A stretch of DNA of 64,000 bases. Origin: Lysobacterales bacterium (lineage in GTDB: Bacteria; Pseudomonadota; Gammaproteobacteria; Xanthomonadales; Xanthomonadaceae). Made by a program: the position numbers and the translations under genes. Of the stretch, positions 52,828 to 62,968 are shown piece by piece; the first letter of the stretch is position 1, and each line of letters opens with the position of its first letter. The DNA is taken from positions 434,001 through 498,000 of the forward strand of contig JAEKKX010000006.1 of NCBI GenBank assembly GCA_019510125.1, given 5' to 3'. The notes under the pieces were generated by a model. It saw nothing but the letters and a program-made list of their open reading frames with translations. It searched no databases and was not told the origin of the DNA.

Positions 52828-55800
52828 ATGGGGACTGGGACGCTTTGCCGGGGACCGGCGCCCGCGCTGCGTGCAGCGGGCGCCCTCGCGGCGTGGCTGG
52901 CCTGCAGTCTGCCCGGTGTCCCGCCCGCGTTCGCCGCCGACCCGGCCCCGCCGCCGCGGCTGGTGCGCTTCGGGCCTGAACACGGTCTGTCGAGCACCCT
53001 CTACGACCTCGCCATCGACCGCACGGGCTACGTCTGGCTCGCCACCGGCGACGGACTGGCCCGCTACGACGGCACCGGTTTCCGCTTCTGGCGGCGCGAG
53101 ATCGGCCGCACGCCGACGCTGCCGGGCAACGAGATCACCGTGCTCCACGTCGATGTCCGCGACCGGCTGTGGATCGCGACCTGGGAAGGCCTGGACTGGA
53201 TGGGCCCCGGGCGCGAGCGCTTGCATCCGGTGGCGTTTTCCGGCGACGCGGCCGCCTGCGCCGCCGACATCGGCGCGCTCGCGTCGGCGGCCGACGGCAC
53301 CCTGTGGGTGCTCACCAGCACCGCGAAGCTGTGCCGCATCGCGACGGACGGGACGGTGTCGCGGATCCTCGGCGACGCCGGCGATCCGCTCGCCGGCACC
53401 GCGTTCGCCATGACCGTCCGGCCGTCCGGGGCGCTGCTGATCGGGACCGATGGCGGCCTGTGGCGGCTGGACCCGAACCGGCCACGTGCGCGCGCCGAGC
53501 GCCTGGCGTGGCCCGGAAACGACGGCGAGGGCGTATTTGTCTTCAGTCCTGCGGCGGACGGTGGGCTGTGGGTCGGCGGCGACCGGACGCTGTCGCGCCT
53601 GGATCGCGACGATGTGCCGCAGCCCCTGCCGTGGACGCCGCCGGACGGCGCGCGGCGGGCGACGATCGCCCGCGGCGGCGACGGCCATGACTGGATCGGC
53701 ACCTATACCGGACTGCACCGGCGTCGCCCGGACCGCAGGCCGACGCCGCAGGATGCGATGCCCGGCGTCGACGATGGCGCGATCCGGGTCGTCGCCGATC
53801 ACGAGGGCGGGGTCTGGGTCGCCGGCTATTCGCAGGGGCTGTTCCACATCGCGCCGGGCGCGGCGCGTTTCAGCAGCGCCACGTTGCCGGCGGACGACCC
53901 CGCGGCCTACGTGAAGTCGGCGACGATCGATGCATCGGGCACGATCTGGGCACTGAGCGACGCCGGGCTGTATCGGCAGTCCCCGGCGCAGGCCGGTGGC
54001 CAGGCCGTCGACCAGGCCGGCGACCCGCCCGGGCTGCAGCGCGTGGCCGATGCCCGCGCGCTCGGTCTGGGGCGCGCGCAGGCGGTCCGCGCCTGCGCCG
54101 ACGGCCGCCTGGCGATCGCCGATGCGCGCGGCGCGCTGGATTTCGACCCCGCGACACGGCGCGTGCGCCGGCGCTATCGCCTGACCGACGAGGACGATCC
54201 GCATCCGCCGGAAACGATCGCCTGCGCACCGGACGGCGCGCTGTGGCTGTCGCTGTTCGGCGGCGGGCTGGTGCGGTTGCCGGCGGACGGTGGCCCGCCG
54301 CGGGTGTTCACGCCGGCGCAGACCCTCGACGCCGAGGCCCAGGCCTACATCGACCTGCGCTTCGCGCCCGACGGCGCGCCCTGGTACAGCGACGGGCAGG
54401 CGCTGCGGCGCTGGGACGGCGTCCGGTTCGACAAGCTGGCGGTCGCGCCGGGCGAATACGTCTACGCGCTCGATTTCGCGTCGGACGACACGCTGTGGGT
54501 CGCCCGCTTCGGCAGTCTCGAGCGCTACCGCTGGGACGGGCGAAGCCTCGAACGCGCGCAGCGCATCTCCGCCGACGAGGGGCTGCCGAACGCCGAAGTC
54601 CGCAGCGTGCGCGTGACCGCGGGCGGTCAACTGTGGATGAACGGCGTCCGCGGACTGGTGCAGTACGGCCCGCGCGCCGGGCGCGCCCGCGTGTTCGGCC
54701 CGGCCGACGGGCTGGCCGGGCTCGACTTCACCGCCGACCAGCTCGCGTGCGGCGTGCCCGGGCACGGCGTCGCCATCGTCGGTCGCGACGTGGTGCGTTT
54801 CGACCCCGAGCGCAGGCTGTCGCGGCCGCGGCCCTCGCCGCTGGCGATCCAGACCCTGTCCCTGCGCCGGGGCGAGGACACCGTCGCGCTGCCGATCGAC
54901 GCCGATGCGCCGATCGTCGTGCGGCCGGGCGATCGCGACCTGCGCGTGGTCGCCCGGGTGATGTCGTACGCCAATCCCGCCGCGCATCGCTATCGCTCGC
55001 GGCTGCGCGGTTACGACCCGGACTGGGTGACCGAGGGCGTCGACGGCGAACACGGCGAGCGCGCATTCTCCACCCTCGCGCCCGGCCGCTATGCGCTGGA
55101 GTTGCAGGGCGCGAACGGCGACGGTGTCTGGTCGGCGACCCGGCGCATCGCGATCGTCGTCGATGCGCCGTGGTGGCGGCGCTGGTGGGCAGTCGCGCTG
55201 TACGCGCTGGCCGCCTCGGCGCTGCTGGCCTGGCTTGCGATGGTCGATCGCATCCGCCAGCGCCGTCGGCACAGCTACCGGTTGGCCAAGCAGGCGCGTG
55301 CGCTCGCCGAGCAGGCATCGCTGGCCAAGAGCCGCTTCCTGGCCAACCTCGGCCACGAAGTGCGCACGCCGATGACCGGCGTGCTCGGCATGAGCGAACT
55401 GCTGCTGTCCACGCCGCTGGACGCGAAACAGCGCAGCCACGCGCAGGCGATCCGCCGCGCCGGCGACCACCTGCTGCGGCTGGTCAACGACGCGCTCGAC
55501 CTGGCGCGGATCGAGGCCGGCCGGTTCGCGCTGCACGAGACGGATTTCGCGCTCGACGGCATCGTCGACGACCTCGTCGGGCTCATGCGCCCGCTGGCCG
55601 AGCGCAAGGGCCTGCGTTTCGAGGTCGTGGTCGACGACGCGGTCCGCGGCGGATGGCGCGGCGACGCCACCCGCCTGCGCCAGATCCTGTTCAACCTCCT
55701 CGGCAATGCGATCAAGTTCACGGAGCGCGGCGAGGTCGCGCTGGGCATCGGGCCGCTCTCGCCGCACGGCCTGCGCTGCAGCGTCCGCGACACCGGGCCG

Positions 55801-56430
55801 GGGCTCGACGCCGAGCAGCAGCGGCGGCTGTTCCGCCGCTTCGAGCAGGCCGAGGGCGCGCGCACCGCCAGCCGCTACGGCGGCAGCGGGCTGGGGCTGG
55901 CGATCTGCCAGGAACTGGCGGTGGCGATGGGCGGCGGCGTCGAGGTGACGAGCGCGCCCGGCGAAGGCGCGTGCTTCGTCGTGCGGTTGCCGCTGGTGCG
56001 CGCCGACCGCGTGGTCGCGGCGTCGCCGGACGGGGCGCTGCCGGGCGATGCGGCCGTCGCCGCGACGTGCGACGTGCTGCTGGTGGAGGACGATCCGACC
56101 GTCGCCGACGTGATCGCCGGCCTGCTGCAGGCGCGCGGCCATCGCGTGGCGCATGCCCTGCATGCGCTCGCCGCACTGACTGCGCACGCGACCCGCCGCT
56201 TCGACGTGGCGCTGATCGATCTCGACCTGCCCGGCATGGACGGCCTCGCGCTCGGATGCCAGTTGCGCGCGATGGGCTTCGATCGCCCGATGATCGCCGT
56301 CACCGCCCACGCCGATTCCGACGCCGAACCGCAGGCGATCGCAGCCGGATTCGACGGTTTCCTGCGCAAGCCGGTGACCGGCGCGATGCTGGCGGAGGTC
56401 GTGGTCCGTCGCGGCGAAACGGCGCCGTAG
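52828..56430 (+). CDS. Hybrid sensor histidine kinase with two-component propeller and receiver
   Basis: Product of 1200 aa from ATG 52828 (GGAGGGG site 5-9 bases upstream; longer in-frame starts have no signal peptide). Signal peptide to about 36; periplasmic Reg_prop propeller (repeats such as YVWLATGDGLARYDG, LWIATWEGLDW, VWVAGYSQGLF) to about 680; Y_Y_Y-like domain (YRSRLRGYDPDWVTEG); membrane helix about 785-805; HisKA with His843 (FLANLGHEVRTPMTGV); HATPase (NLLGNAIKFTERGE, DTGPGLDAEQ, GGSGLGLAICQ); REC with phosphoacceptor Asp1131 (ALIDLDLPGMDG) and Lys in FLRKPVT. No output HTH. Its stop codon falls inside a REP element. Signal probably a periplasmic sugar or peptide, by family. Confidence 0.92.
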   Translation: MGTGTLCRGPAPALRAAGALAAWLACSLPGVPPAFAADPAPPPRLVRFGPEHGLSSTLYDLAIDRTGYVWLATGDGLARYDGTGFRFWRREIGRTPTLPGNEITVLHVDVRDRLWIATWEGLDWMGPGRERLHPVAFSGDAAACAADIGALASAADGTLWVLTSTAKLCRIATDGTVSRILGDAGDPLAGTAFAMTVRPSGALLIGTDGGLWRLDPNRPRARAERLAWPGNDGEGVFVFSPAADGGLWVGGDRTLSRLDRDDVPQPLPWTPPDGARRATIARGGDGHDWIGTYTGLHRRRPDRRPTPQDAMPGVDDGAIRVVADHEGGVWVAGYSQGLFHIAPGAARFSSATLPADDPAAYVKSATIDASGTIWALSDAGLYRQSPAQAGGQAVDQAGDPPGLQRVADARALGLGRAQAVRACADGRLAIADARGALDFDPATRRVRRRYRLTDEDDPHPPETIACAPDGALWLSLFGGGLVRLPADGGPPRVFTPAQTLDAEAQAYIDLRFAPDGAPWYSDGQALRRWDGVRFDKLAVAPGEYVYALDFASDDTLWVARFGSLERYRWDGRSLERAQRISADEGLPNAEVRSVRVTAGGQLWMNGVRGLVQYGPRAGRARVFGPADGLAGLDFTADQLACGVPGHGVAIVGRDVVRFDPERRLSRPRPSPLAIQTLSLRRGEDTVALPIDADAPIVVRPGDRDLRVVARVMSYANPAAHRYRSRLRGYDPDWVTEGVDGEHGERAFSTLAPGRYALELQGANGDGVWSATRRIAIVVDAPWWRRWWAVALYALAASALLAWLAMVDRIRQRRRHSYRLAKQARALAEQASLAKSRFLANLGHEVRTPMTGVLGMSELLLSTPLDAKQRSHAQAIRRAGDHLLRLVNDALDLARIEAGRFALHETDFALDGIVDDLVGLMRPLAERKGLRFEVVVDDAVRGGWRGDATRLRQILFNLLGNAIKFTERGEVALGIGPLSPHGLRCSVRDTGPGLDAEQQRRLFRRFEQAEGARTASRYGGSGLGLAICQELAVAMGGGVEVTSAPGEGACFVVRLPLVRADRVVAASPDGALPGDAAVAATCDVLLVEDDPTVADVIAGLLQARGHRVAHALHALAALTAHATRRFDVALIDLDLPGMDGLALGCQLRAMGFDRPMIAVTAHADSDAEPQAIAAGFDGFLRKPVTGAMLAEVVVRRGETAP

Positions 56431-56448
56431 GGCGGGTTCCGACTTGCC
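56427..56448 (+). repeat. GTAG-type REP overlapping the hybrid-kinase stop codon
   Basis: GTAGGGCGGGTTCCGACTTG... is an imperfect REP palindrome; its TAG (56428-56430) is the stop codon of the kinase gene. Confidence 0.7.
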
Positions 56449-56466
56449 ATCGGGACGTTCGCCGCG

Positions 56467-57075
56467 TCAGCCCGCCGCCCCAGCCGGCATCGGATACACC
56501 CGCTCGCGCGGCATGACCAGTCCGGCGAAGCCGTCGCGCAGGTGCGCACGCTGTGCGATCACGAACGGGGTGATGTCGTCGATGCCGAGCAGGGCTTCTT
56601 CGCCGTAGCGACGCAGTGCGCGTCCGCGGAGGCCGAGCTGGACCGCGCGGCGTTCGAGTGGTCGGCCGAGCGGATCGTGGTCGGGATCCCACTGCAGGCG
56701 CACGTCCGAATGCTCGACGGCGGTTTTCCAGTCGTCGTGCGAGGCGTGTCGTGCCGGGTCGAACGACGACGGCACCGCGTCGCGCAGCACCTCGTCGAAG
56801 AACGCGCGCTGCAGGCGGACGGCGAGGATGCGTTCCTGGCCTTCCTTGGTCGCCCAGCCGGCGCGGAACATCATCCACAGGAAGTTCGGCTTGATCCAGC
56901 TCATGCGGTTGTAGCTGAACTCGCCGCCGAAGCGCTGGTGCTTCACTGCGAAATCGGCGATGGCGGGGCGATAGGCCTAGTAGACGATCAGGCTGGCGTC
57001 GTCGTGGTGGGCGAGGATATGGCGACCGGCGGTCGGCCAGTGCGGAAGCTGCAGCAGGTAGGGTTCGGTGATCAA
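56467..57075 (-). pseudogene. DUF4291 family gene interrupted by an in-frame amber codon
   Basis: The full frame runs from TTG 57075, overlapping the previous TGA, for 202 codons, but codon 56979-56977 is TAG. Context reads SLIVY-stop-AYRPAIADFAV, where DUF4291 proteins have VYQAY; a CAG (Gln) to TAG change explains it. Everything else looks intact: FSYNRMSWIKPNFLWMMFRAGWATKEGQERILAV (read in two parts), LQWDPDHDPLGRP, RRAVQLGLRGRALRRYG. A downstream GTG (56946) could give a 159-aa N-terminally truncated product. Function of DUF4291 is not established. Either a recent pseudogene, a sequencing error or a stop that is read through. Confidence 0.82.
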
Positions 57076-57554
57076 TGCGGCTCGTCGCGGGCGGCTGGCG
57101 CATCGGGGGAAGGCAGGGGTGCGGCCGGCGTTCCGCCGCCTTCAGTGACATCCGAAATGGCGATGTGCGCATGGCGGACGGTGCCGCCGCCGCACCCGAT
57201 CCGGTAGACATGCCCCGGTTCGAAGGTGTGCTGTTCGAACATGAATCCCTCCCGGCCGGCATAGGTGTACTGCGCCGAGATCGAATATTGGCCGGGGCGC
57301 ATCGCGATCGACGCGTGGTCGCCGATCTTCTGCGGGCTGGCTCCGGGCGCCATGCGCACGATGGTGTCCAGCCCGCAGTCGTAGCGGACGGCGGTTCTCG
57401 GCGGGGACACGACCATCGCGATGGCGACGGTGTTCCGGTCCGCATCCGGCGAGGCGTCCAGGTAGAGCGCATCGCGGGCTTGCGCCACGACGCCTGTCGC
57501 GTGCAACGACAGCAGCGCAAGCAGGGGAAGGCGCAGCCGTCGGCGCACGCTCAC
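57072..57554 (-). CDS. Small exported protein of unknown function
   Basis: Product of 160 aa from GTG 57554, which overlaps the hemE TGA as GTGA; GTG 57548 is an alternative. Signal peptide about 1-25 ([16 protein letters not shown]). Mature part has beta-like segments and Cys residues ([45 protein letters not shown]) and a Pro/Ala-rich end. Its stop overlaps the DUF4291 TTG start, so the three genes are translationally linked to hemE. No family recognised. Confidence 0.68.
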   Translation of the reverse strand: MSVRRRLRLPLLALLSLHATGVVAQARDALYLDASPDADRNTVAIAMVVSPPRTAVRYDCGLDTIVRMAPGASPQKIGDHASIAMRPGQYSISAQYTYAGREGFMFEQHTFEPGHVYRIGCGGGTVRHAHIAISDVTEGGGTPAAPLPSPDAPAARDEPH

Positions 57555-58645
57555 CTCGCACTCACCGCATGCACCGCTTCGACCAGCGCCGCCACATGGT
57601 CCGGGTTCATGTCCGGGGACATGCCGTGGCCGAGGTTGAAGACGTGGCCGTCGCGGGAGCCGCCGTTGCCGGCGGCGTAGCTGTCGAGGGCGCGGCGCAC
57701 TTCGGTGCGGATGGCCTCGGGGCTGCCGTACAGCGTGCACGGGTCGAGGTTGCCCTGCAGCGCGACCTTGCCGCCGACGCGGCGCGCGGCTTCGCCCAGT
57801 TCGATCAGCCAGTCGACGCCGACCGCGTCGGTGCCGGAGGCGGCGAGTTCCTCGAGGTACGGCGCGTTGCCCTTGCCGAACAGGATCAGCGGCGCGCGCT
57901 CGGCGCCGTCGCCGCGCTCGAGTTCCTTCGCGATGCGCACGAGGTAGGGCAGCGAGAATTCGCGGTACATCGCCGGGCTCAGCGCGCCGCCCCAGGTGTC
58001 GAACACCTGCAGCGCCTGCGCGCCGGCTGCGCGCTGCGCGGCGAGGTAGGCGATCACCGCGTCGGTGTTGACCGACAGGATGCGGTGCAACAGGTCGGGG
58101 GCGTTCAAGGCCATCGCCTTGATCTTCGAGAAATTGTCGCTGCCGCCGCCTTCGACCATGTAGCAGGCCAGCGTCCACGGGCTGCCGGAGAAGCCGATCA
58201 GCGGGACGCTGCCGTTGAGCTCGCGACGGATCGTGCGCACCGCGTCCATCACGTAGCGCAGTTCGGTCTCCATGTCGGGCACGGCGAGCTTCGCCACGTC
58301 CTCGGCGGTGCGCACCGGGCGCTCGAACTTCGGGCCCTCGCCCTCGGCGAAGTACAGGCCCAGGCCCATCGCGTCGGGCACGGTGAGGATGTCGCTGAAC
58401 AGGATCGCCGCGTCCAGCGGGAACCGGCGCAGCGGCTGCAGCGTGACTTCGCAGGCCAGCTCCGGATTCTTCGCCATCGCCAGGAAGCTGCCGGCCTGCT
58501 TGCGGGTGGCGCGGTACTCCGGCAGGTAGCGGCCGGCCTGGCGCATCAGCCACACCGGCGTGCGGTCGACGGGTTCGCGGCGGAGGGCGCGAAGGAAGCG
58601 GTCGTTGTGGAGCCGGTCGTTGCGGAGCGGGGAGGCCTGGGTCAC
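57551..58645 (-). CDS. hemE: Uroporphyrinogen III decarboxylase
   Basis: Product of 364 aa, normal length. Signatures: [19 protein letters not shown] (about 30-48) and [20 protein letters not shown] (about 150-169), with catalytic Asp in [18 protein letters not shown]. It converts uroporphyrinogen III to coproporphyrinogen III in heme synthesis. Its 3' end is coupled by GTGA overlap to a small exported protein. It follows the WGR and aroB/aroK genes on the same strand. Confidence 0.96.
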   Translation of the reverse strand: MTQASPLRNDRLHNDRFLRALRREPVDRTPVWLMRQAGRYLPEYRATRKQAGSFLAMAKNPELACEVTLQPLRRFPLDAAILFSDILTVPDAMGLGLYFAEGEGPKFERPVRTAEDVAKLAVPDMETELRYVMDAVRTIRRELNGSVPLIGFSGSPWTLACYMVEGGGSDNFSKIKAMALNAPDLLHRILSVNTDAVIAYLAAQRAAGAQALQVFDTWGGALSPAMYREFSLPYLVRIAKELERGDGAERAPLILFGKGNAPYLEELAASGTDAVGVDWLIELGEAARRVGGKVALQGNLDPCTLYGSPEAIRTEVRRALDSYAAGNGGSRDGHVFNLGHGMSPDMNPDHVAALVEAVHAVSAR

Positions 58646-58694
58646 GGGAAATCCTGGGGATCGAAAGGGAAAGCGCGCGGAACGGCCCGGCGCG

Positions 58695-58949
58695 TCAGTG
58701 CGGCGCGTCCACGCCCTGCGCGAAGACCAGTTGGAAGCCCTTCTTGAGGCTCTGGTCGCGGGCCCGCTCGAACGCGGCCAGCGCGCTGGCCTGGTCGGCG
58801 TGCTGTTCGCGGCGCACGGTGCTGCGGCCGCCGGTCTGGCCGGTTTCCCGGACCAGCGTCCAGCCGCCGAACAGGTCGCTTTCCAACTGCAGTTGCACGA
58901 ATCGCGGAGCTTCGTGGCCGTCCGGGCGTTGTTGCAGGAGGATGCGCAT
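58695..58949 (-). CDS. WGR-domain protein
   Basis: Product of 84 aa from ATG 58949. It is a single WGR domain (YVQLQ-type strand [24 protein letters not shown]-like [25 protein letters not shown] in two parts, and KKGF). WGR domains of bacteria occur alone or with ADP-ribosylation or nucleic-acid proteins; a function here is not known. Located between aroB and hemE. Confidence 0.85.
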   Translation of the reverse strand: MRILLQQRPDGHEAPRFVQLQLESDLFGGWTLVRETGQTGGRSTVRREQHADQASALAAFERARDQSLKKGFQLVFAQGVDAPH

Positions 58950-59008
58950 CCCGGAATTGTAAGCGGCCGGGCCGCCTGCGCGCGCCCGGACCGGTCGTCG
59001 GCCGCCCG

Positions 59009-60121
59009 TCAGCCGTTGAGCAGGATGTCCGGCAGCGCCGCTTCGGGCACGTCGTCGACGATCCGCGCCAGCCCGGCGCCTTCCCACAGGATGAATCGCA
59101 GCCCGGACGCCTGGGCCTTCTTGTCCAGGCGCATGCGCGCGATCAGACGATCGGCTTCCAGCCCCTCGGGCAGGGTGGTCGGCAGGCCGAGGGCCTCCAG
59201 CAGGTGGCGCAGGCGCTCGGCGTCGGCGGCCGGGGCCATGCCCAGGTGCGCGGACAGCCGCGCCGCCTGGACCATGCCCACCGCGACCGCCTCGCCGTGG
59301 TTGAGGGCGGCGCTGCCGACGCCGGCATAGCCCTGTTCGGCCTCGATCGCATGGGCGAAGGTATGGCCGAAGTTGAGCAGCGCCCGGTCGCCGTGTTCGT
59401 AGAGGTCGCGCTCGACGATGTCGGCCTTGTGCCGGCAACTGCGGGCGATGGCCTCGGTCAGGGCGGCGCGGTCGCGGCCGAGCAGGGCGCCGGCGTGCGC
59501 TTCGAGCCAGTCCAGGAACGGGGCGTCGACGATCGCGCCGTACTTGACGACCTCGGCCAGGCCGGCCCGCAGTTCGCGGTCGGGCAGGGTGTCCAGCGCG
59601 CCGGTGTCGGCGAACACCGCGCGCGGCGGGTGGAAGGCGCCGACCAGGTTCTTGCCGTGCGGCAGGTCCACGGCGGTCTTGCCGCCGACCGAGGAGTCGA
59701 CCATCGCCAGCAGGGTCGTCGGAAGCTGGATGCAGTCGATGCCGCGCATCCAGCAGGCCGCGGCGAAGCCGGCGAGGTCGCCGACCACGCCGCCGCCCAG
59801 CGCCAGCACGCAGGCGTCGCGGGTGGCGCCGAGCCGGGCGAGGGTGTCGATCGCCTCGGCGAAATGGGCGAGGGTCTTGGCCTGTTCGCCCGGCGGCATG
59901 ACGTAGCGGGCGAGGCGCAGGTCGGGGCGGACGTTGTGCAGCGCGACCTCGACCCGCCGCGCGTACAGCGGCTCGACGTGGCCGTCGCTGACGATCAGCA
60001 CGTGCCGGCCGTGCAGGCGCGAGGCGAGCGCGATGCCGTCGTCGAGCAGGCCCTCGCCGATCGCGATCGAGTAGGGATGGGGGCCGCCGATGTGGACGGT
60101 GCGCAGGTGGGGCGTGGTCAT
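59009..60121 (-). CDS. aroB: 3-dehydroquinate synthase
   Basis: Product of 370 aa from ATG 60121, which overlaps the aroK stop codon. NAD and zinc sites are typical: [36 protein letters not shown] (about 95-115), [30 protein letters not shown] (Glu ligand), and the His ligands in [11 protein letters not shown] and [11 protein letters not shown]. It converts DAHP to 3-dehydroquinate in the shikimate pathway. aroK-aroB is the usual proteobacterial order. Confidence 0.97.
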   Translation of the reverse strand: MTTPHLRTVHIGGPHPYSIAIGEGLLDDGIALASRLHGRHVLIVSDGHVEPLYARRVEVALHNVRPDLRLARYVMPPGEQAKTLAHFAEAIDTLARLGATRDACVLALGGGVVGDLAGFAAACWMRGIDCIQLPTTLLAMVDSSVGGKTAVDLPHGKNLVGAFHPPRAVFADTGALDTLPDRELRAGLAEVVKYGAIVDAPFLDWLEAHAGALLGRDRAALTEAIARSCRHKADIVERDLYEHGDRALLNFGHTFAHAIEAEQGYAGVGSAALNHGEAVAVGMVQAARLSAHLGMAPAADAERLRHLLEALGLPTTLPEGLEADRLIARMRLDKKAQASGLRFILWEGAGLARIVDDVPEAALPDILLNG

Positions 60122-60690
60122 GTCGGGTCCGCGGACGGGTCGGAAGGGGGGCTGCGCGGCGGCCACAGCGTGTCCAGCCGCTGCGCCAGCCGCGCCGCGG
60201 CGTCCGCCGGATCGCCGCTGCCGGTCGCGAACACCAGGTCGGCGACTTCGGCGTACAGCGGCGCGCGCTCCACCGCCAGCCGGCGCAGCACGGCCTCGCG
60301 ATCGTCGCCGGCGATCAGCGGCCGGCTGCGGTCGCGGGCGAGCCGCGCCAACTGCTGGTCGATGTCGATGTCCAGGTGGACCACGAAGCCGCGTTCGCGG
60401 ATCCGCGCCCGGCTGCCGGCATCCAGGATCGCGCCGCCGCCGGTGGCGAGGACGCAGGTCGGCCCGGCCAGCGCATCGACCAGGGCCTCGCGCTCGCGGC
60501 GGCGGAAACCGGCTTCGCCCTCGTGGGCGAAGATCGCCGGAATGTCGGCGCCGGCGCGGCGTTCGATCTCGCGGTCCAGGTCGACGAACGGCAGGCCGCG
60601 GGCCTGGGCCAGCCGGCGCCCCAGCGCGCTCTTGCCGGCGCCCATCGGGCCGATCAGGACGAGGTGCGGGGCGCGAGTCATGGTCGCCAT
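60118..60690 (-). CDS. aroK: Shikimate kinase
   Basis: Product of 190 aa from ATG 60690; ATG 60681 (187 aa) is equally possible. P-loop [18 protein letters not shown] (about 11-28), shikimate-binding [13 protein letters not shown] and [15 protein letters not shown] motif [12 protein letters not shown], and the lid region RSRPLIAG. It phosphorylates shikimate at C3. First gene of the minus-strand block running to hemE and beyond. Confidence 0.96.
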   Translation of the reverse strand: MATMTRAPHLVLIGPMGAGKSALGRRLAQARGLPFVDLDREIERRAGADIPAIFAHEGEAGFRRREREALVDALAGPTCVLATGGGAILDAGSRARIRERGFVVHLDIDIDQQLARLARDRSRPLIAGDDREAVLRRLAVERAPLYAEVADLVFATGSGDPADAAARLAQRLDTLWPPRSPPSDPSADPT

Positions 60691-60790
60691 TTTAGCCGCC
60701 ATTCCGGCCGCGATTCCGACCCCGCGCCATGCTGTGCGGGCGTATGCTGCCGTTCCGGCGATTCGCCGGCAGCCGAACGAGAATCCCGCC

Positions 60791-60994
60791 ATGTCCGTCG
60801 CCAAGATCATCGAAGTCAACGCCGCGTCGAAGACCAGCATGGAAGACGCCGTGCGCACAGGATTGAAGAAGTGCGCCGAGTCGGTGAAGAACATCAAGGG
60901 CGCCTGGGTCAACGAAACCAAGGTGGTCACCGACGACCAGGGCAACGTCACCGAGTGGCGGGTGAACATGCGGGTCAGCTTCGTCGTCGAATGA
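60791..60994 (+). CDS. Dodecin family flavin-binding protein
   Basis: Product of 67 aa with the dodecin pattern: MSVAKIIEVNAASKTSMEDA, VKNIKGAWVNETKVVT and EWRVNMRVSFVVE. Dodecins assemble into hollow dodecamers that bind flavins or CoA and act as storage or protection. Trp39 stacks on flavin in the family. The gene is alone, divergent from aroK and convergent with the glycerate-kinase-like gene. Confidence 0.93.
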   Translation: MSVAKIIEVNAASKTSMEDAVRTGLKKCAESVKNIKGAWVNETKVVTDDQGNVTEWRVNMRVSFVVE

Positions 60995-61009
60995 CCGGCG
61001 CCGCGCCGG

Positions 61010-61837
61010 TCATCGCACGATCCGGCGCGCGGGGTCCAGCCGCCAGGTGCGGTCGGCGATCCCCGGCAGGCAGCGCAATGCCTGCCGGCTGACCCGCTCG
61101 AAGTGCTGCACGAACCGCTCGACCGCCGCCGCCGACGGCCCCGCGGCCGGCCGGCCGGCGACCAGCGCCCGCTCCTGTTCCAGGCGCCAGCCCGCGACGA
61201 CCCCGAATCCCGGCGGCTGCAGCCACAGCAGCCGGTCGATCCGCGTCCATGGCGCCGGGTAGTCGCGGGCGAGCGCGGCGTTGCACCACCGTCGCCACGT
61301 GCCGGCCGGGTCCTCGTCGCGTTCCAGCGCGTTGACCGGCGCGACGAGCGCCGCTTCGTCCTCCGCCGGCGTCTTCAGGCACCAACCCTCGAACACCAGC
61401 AGGTCCAGCGGCCCGGTCCGCGGCCAGCGCGACGGCGGCAGCCGCCGGTCGGTGCGCTTGTCGAAACGCGGCAGGCGCACCGGTTCGCCGCTCCGCACCG
61501 CGTCCAGGGTCGCGCACAGCAGCGTGGTGTCGTGGGTGCCCGGCGGGCCGCGGGTGGCCAGCAGCGGATGCACCCCGCGCGCGAGCCGGCGCCGCGCCCC
61601 GGGGCCCAGGTAGACGTCGTCGATCGACAGCGTCGCCGCGCGCAGCCCGCGGGTCCGCGCCAGCGCGACCACCTGCGCGGCCAGCGTCGACTTGCCGCTG
61701 CCCTGCAGGCCGGCGATGCCGAAGATGCGGGCGCCGTGCGCCTGCGCGTCGTCGAGCGCATCGGCCACCGCCTCCGGCGGAAAGCCGCGCGGCGGCGCCG
61801 CCGATTTGATCCAGGTCGGGTGCGGGGCGCGCGGCAT
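61010..61837 (-). CDS. P-loop kinase of the D-glycerate 3-kinase (YggC/Tda10) type
   Basis: Product of 275 aa from ATG 61837; ATG 61855 would add six residues. Walker A is [18 protein letters not shown] (about 33-50), then [18 protein letters not shown] and [16 protein letters not shown] (Walker B-like). These resemble the glycerate 3-kinase / phosphoribulokinase-uridine kinase group with the family DDFYL-type motif as DDVYL. Reaction likely D-glycerate + ATP to 3-phosphoglycerate, by family. Divergent from pdxH by about 30 bases. Confidence 0.78.
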   Translation of the reverse strand: MPRAPHPTWIKSAAPPRGFPPEAVADALDDAQAHGARIFGIAGLQGSGKSTLAAQVVALARTRGLRAATLSIDDVYLGPGARRRLARGVHPLLATRGPPGTHDTTLLCATLDAVRSGEPVRLPRFDKRTDRRLPPSRWPRTGPLDLLVFEGWCLKTPAEDEAALVAPVNALERDEDPAGTWRRWCNAALARDYPAPWTRIDRLLWLQPPGFGVVAGWRLEQERALVAGRPAAGPSAAAVERFVQHFERVSRQALRCLPGIADRTWRLDPARRIVR

Positions 61838-61869
61838 CGGGCGACAATACGCCATCGCCGTTCGCCAGG

Positions 61870-62490
61870 ATGTTCGCCATGACCTCGCCAGCCTCGACGC
61901 CGTACGCCGAAGCGCTCGCCACCTTCGACGCCCTGTTCGCGCAGGCGCAGGCCGCGGGCCTGCCCGAGCCGACCGCGATGACCGTCGCCACCGCCACGCC
62001 CGACGGCCGGCCGTCGGCGCGCATGGCGCTGCTGAAGGCGCACGGTCCCGACGGCTTCGTGTTCTACACCCACCTCGACGGCCGCAAGGGCCGCGAACTG
62101 CAGGCGAACCCGCAGTGCGCGCTGCTGTTCTTCTGGAAGGCGCTGGGCGAGGACGGCGTGCAGGTACGGATCGAGGGCGACGTCGAGATCGTCGCGGACG
62201 CCGAGGCCGACGCCTATTTCGCCCGCCGTCCCCGCGACAGCCAGCTCGGCGCCTGGGCCTCGCACCAGTCCGAGACGCTGGACAGCCGCGAGACCTTCGA
62301 GCAGCGCTTCGCCGAGGCGAAGGCGCGCTACGCCGGCGGCGACGTCCCGCGCCCGCCGCGCTGGGGCGGCTTCCGCGTGAAGCCCACGACCATCGAGTTC
62401 TGGTACGGCGCGCAGTTCCGCCTGCACGAGCGGCATGTGTACGAACGCGGCGCGGACGGCGCGTGGACGAAGCGGATGCTCTATCCGTGA
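61870..62490 (+). CDS. pdxH: Pyridoxamine 5'-phosphate oxidase
   Basis: Product of 206 aa. FMN-binding region [20 protein letters not shown] and [20 protein letters not shown] (about 58-98), and the C-terminal signature [21 protein letters not shown] (split: [17 protein letters not shown]). It oxidises pyridoxamine or pyridoxine phosphate to PLP. Its last 10 bases overlap the tail of the low-GC convergent gene at 62481. Confidence 0.95.
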   Translation: MFAMTSPASTPYAEALATFDALFAQAQAAGLPEPTAMTVATATPDGRPSARMALLKAHGPDGFVFYTHLDGRKGRELQANPQCALLFFWKALGEDGVQVRIEGDVEIVADAEADAYFARRPRDSQLGAWASHQSETLDSRETFEQRFAEAKARYAGGDVPRPPRWGGFRVKPTTIEFWYGAQFRLHERHVYERGADGAWTKRMLYP

Positions 62491-62927
62491 GTTGAATCTG
62501 GCATCGGATTCTTCAGCGCCCGATAAGCTATTCCGATTGGGATTTGCAGAAATACATAAAAAATGGTGAAAACAAAGCAGTTCGAGTAGTACTTTTCAAA
62601 GTCTCCACCTTTCCACATGGTGTATGACAAGACCATGGCTTGAATTACCAAGCCGTAGGAAAAACCAACGACCATCGAGAGGCTGGTGCTCCTGTCGTTT
62701 ATTGGCTTCCTTTTTTTTGCCAAAGAAAGTGCCGAGATAATTGACAGTAATGTGCCAATCGTGGCTCCGAGGGATGCGCAGGCAAAAATATTGGATGTTA
62801 GCTCTGATGCCGATAGTCGCCCTCGCTCCAGGATGAACATGGCGCAATAAGAGGGCGCGATTGACGCCACGATTATGGAAAGGTACGCAAAACCTCGCTT
62901 TCCTTCGTAATCTTTTAGCCATTCCAT
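62481..62927 (-). CDS. Low-GC membrane protein of unknown function (likely acquired)
   Basis: Product of 148 aa from ATG 62927 with four membrane segments ([79 protein letters not shown]). Its base composition is far more AT-rich than neighbouring genes, and it uses AT-ending codons that are rare elsewhere in the window. It sits alone between pdxH and the BtuF-like gene, overlapping pdxH by 10 bases. No family recognised. Transfer from another genome is the simplest reading. Confidence 0.65.
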   Translation of the reverse strand: MEWLKDYEGKRGFAYLSIIVASIAPSYCAMFILERGRLSASELTSNIFACASLGATIGTLLSIISALSLAKKRKPINDRSTSLSMVVGFSYGLVIQAMVLSYTMWKGGDFEKYYSNCFVFTIFYVFLQIPIGIAYRALKNPMPDSTHG

Positions 62928-62968
62928 TCGGCTATTTCCCTGGTGGATTGTTGCTCGTGCCGTGCATT

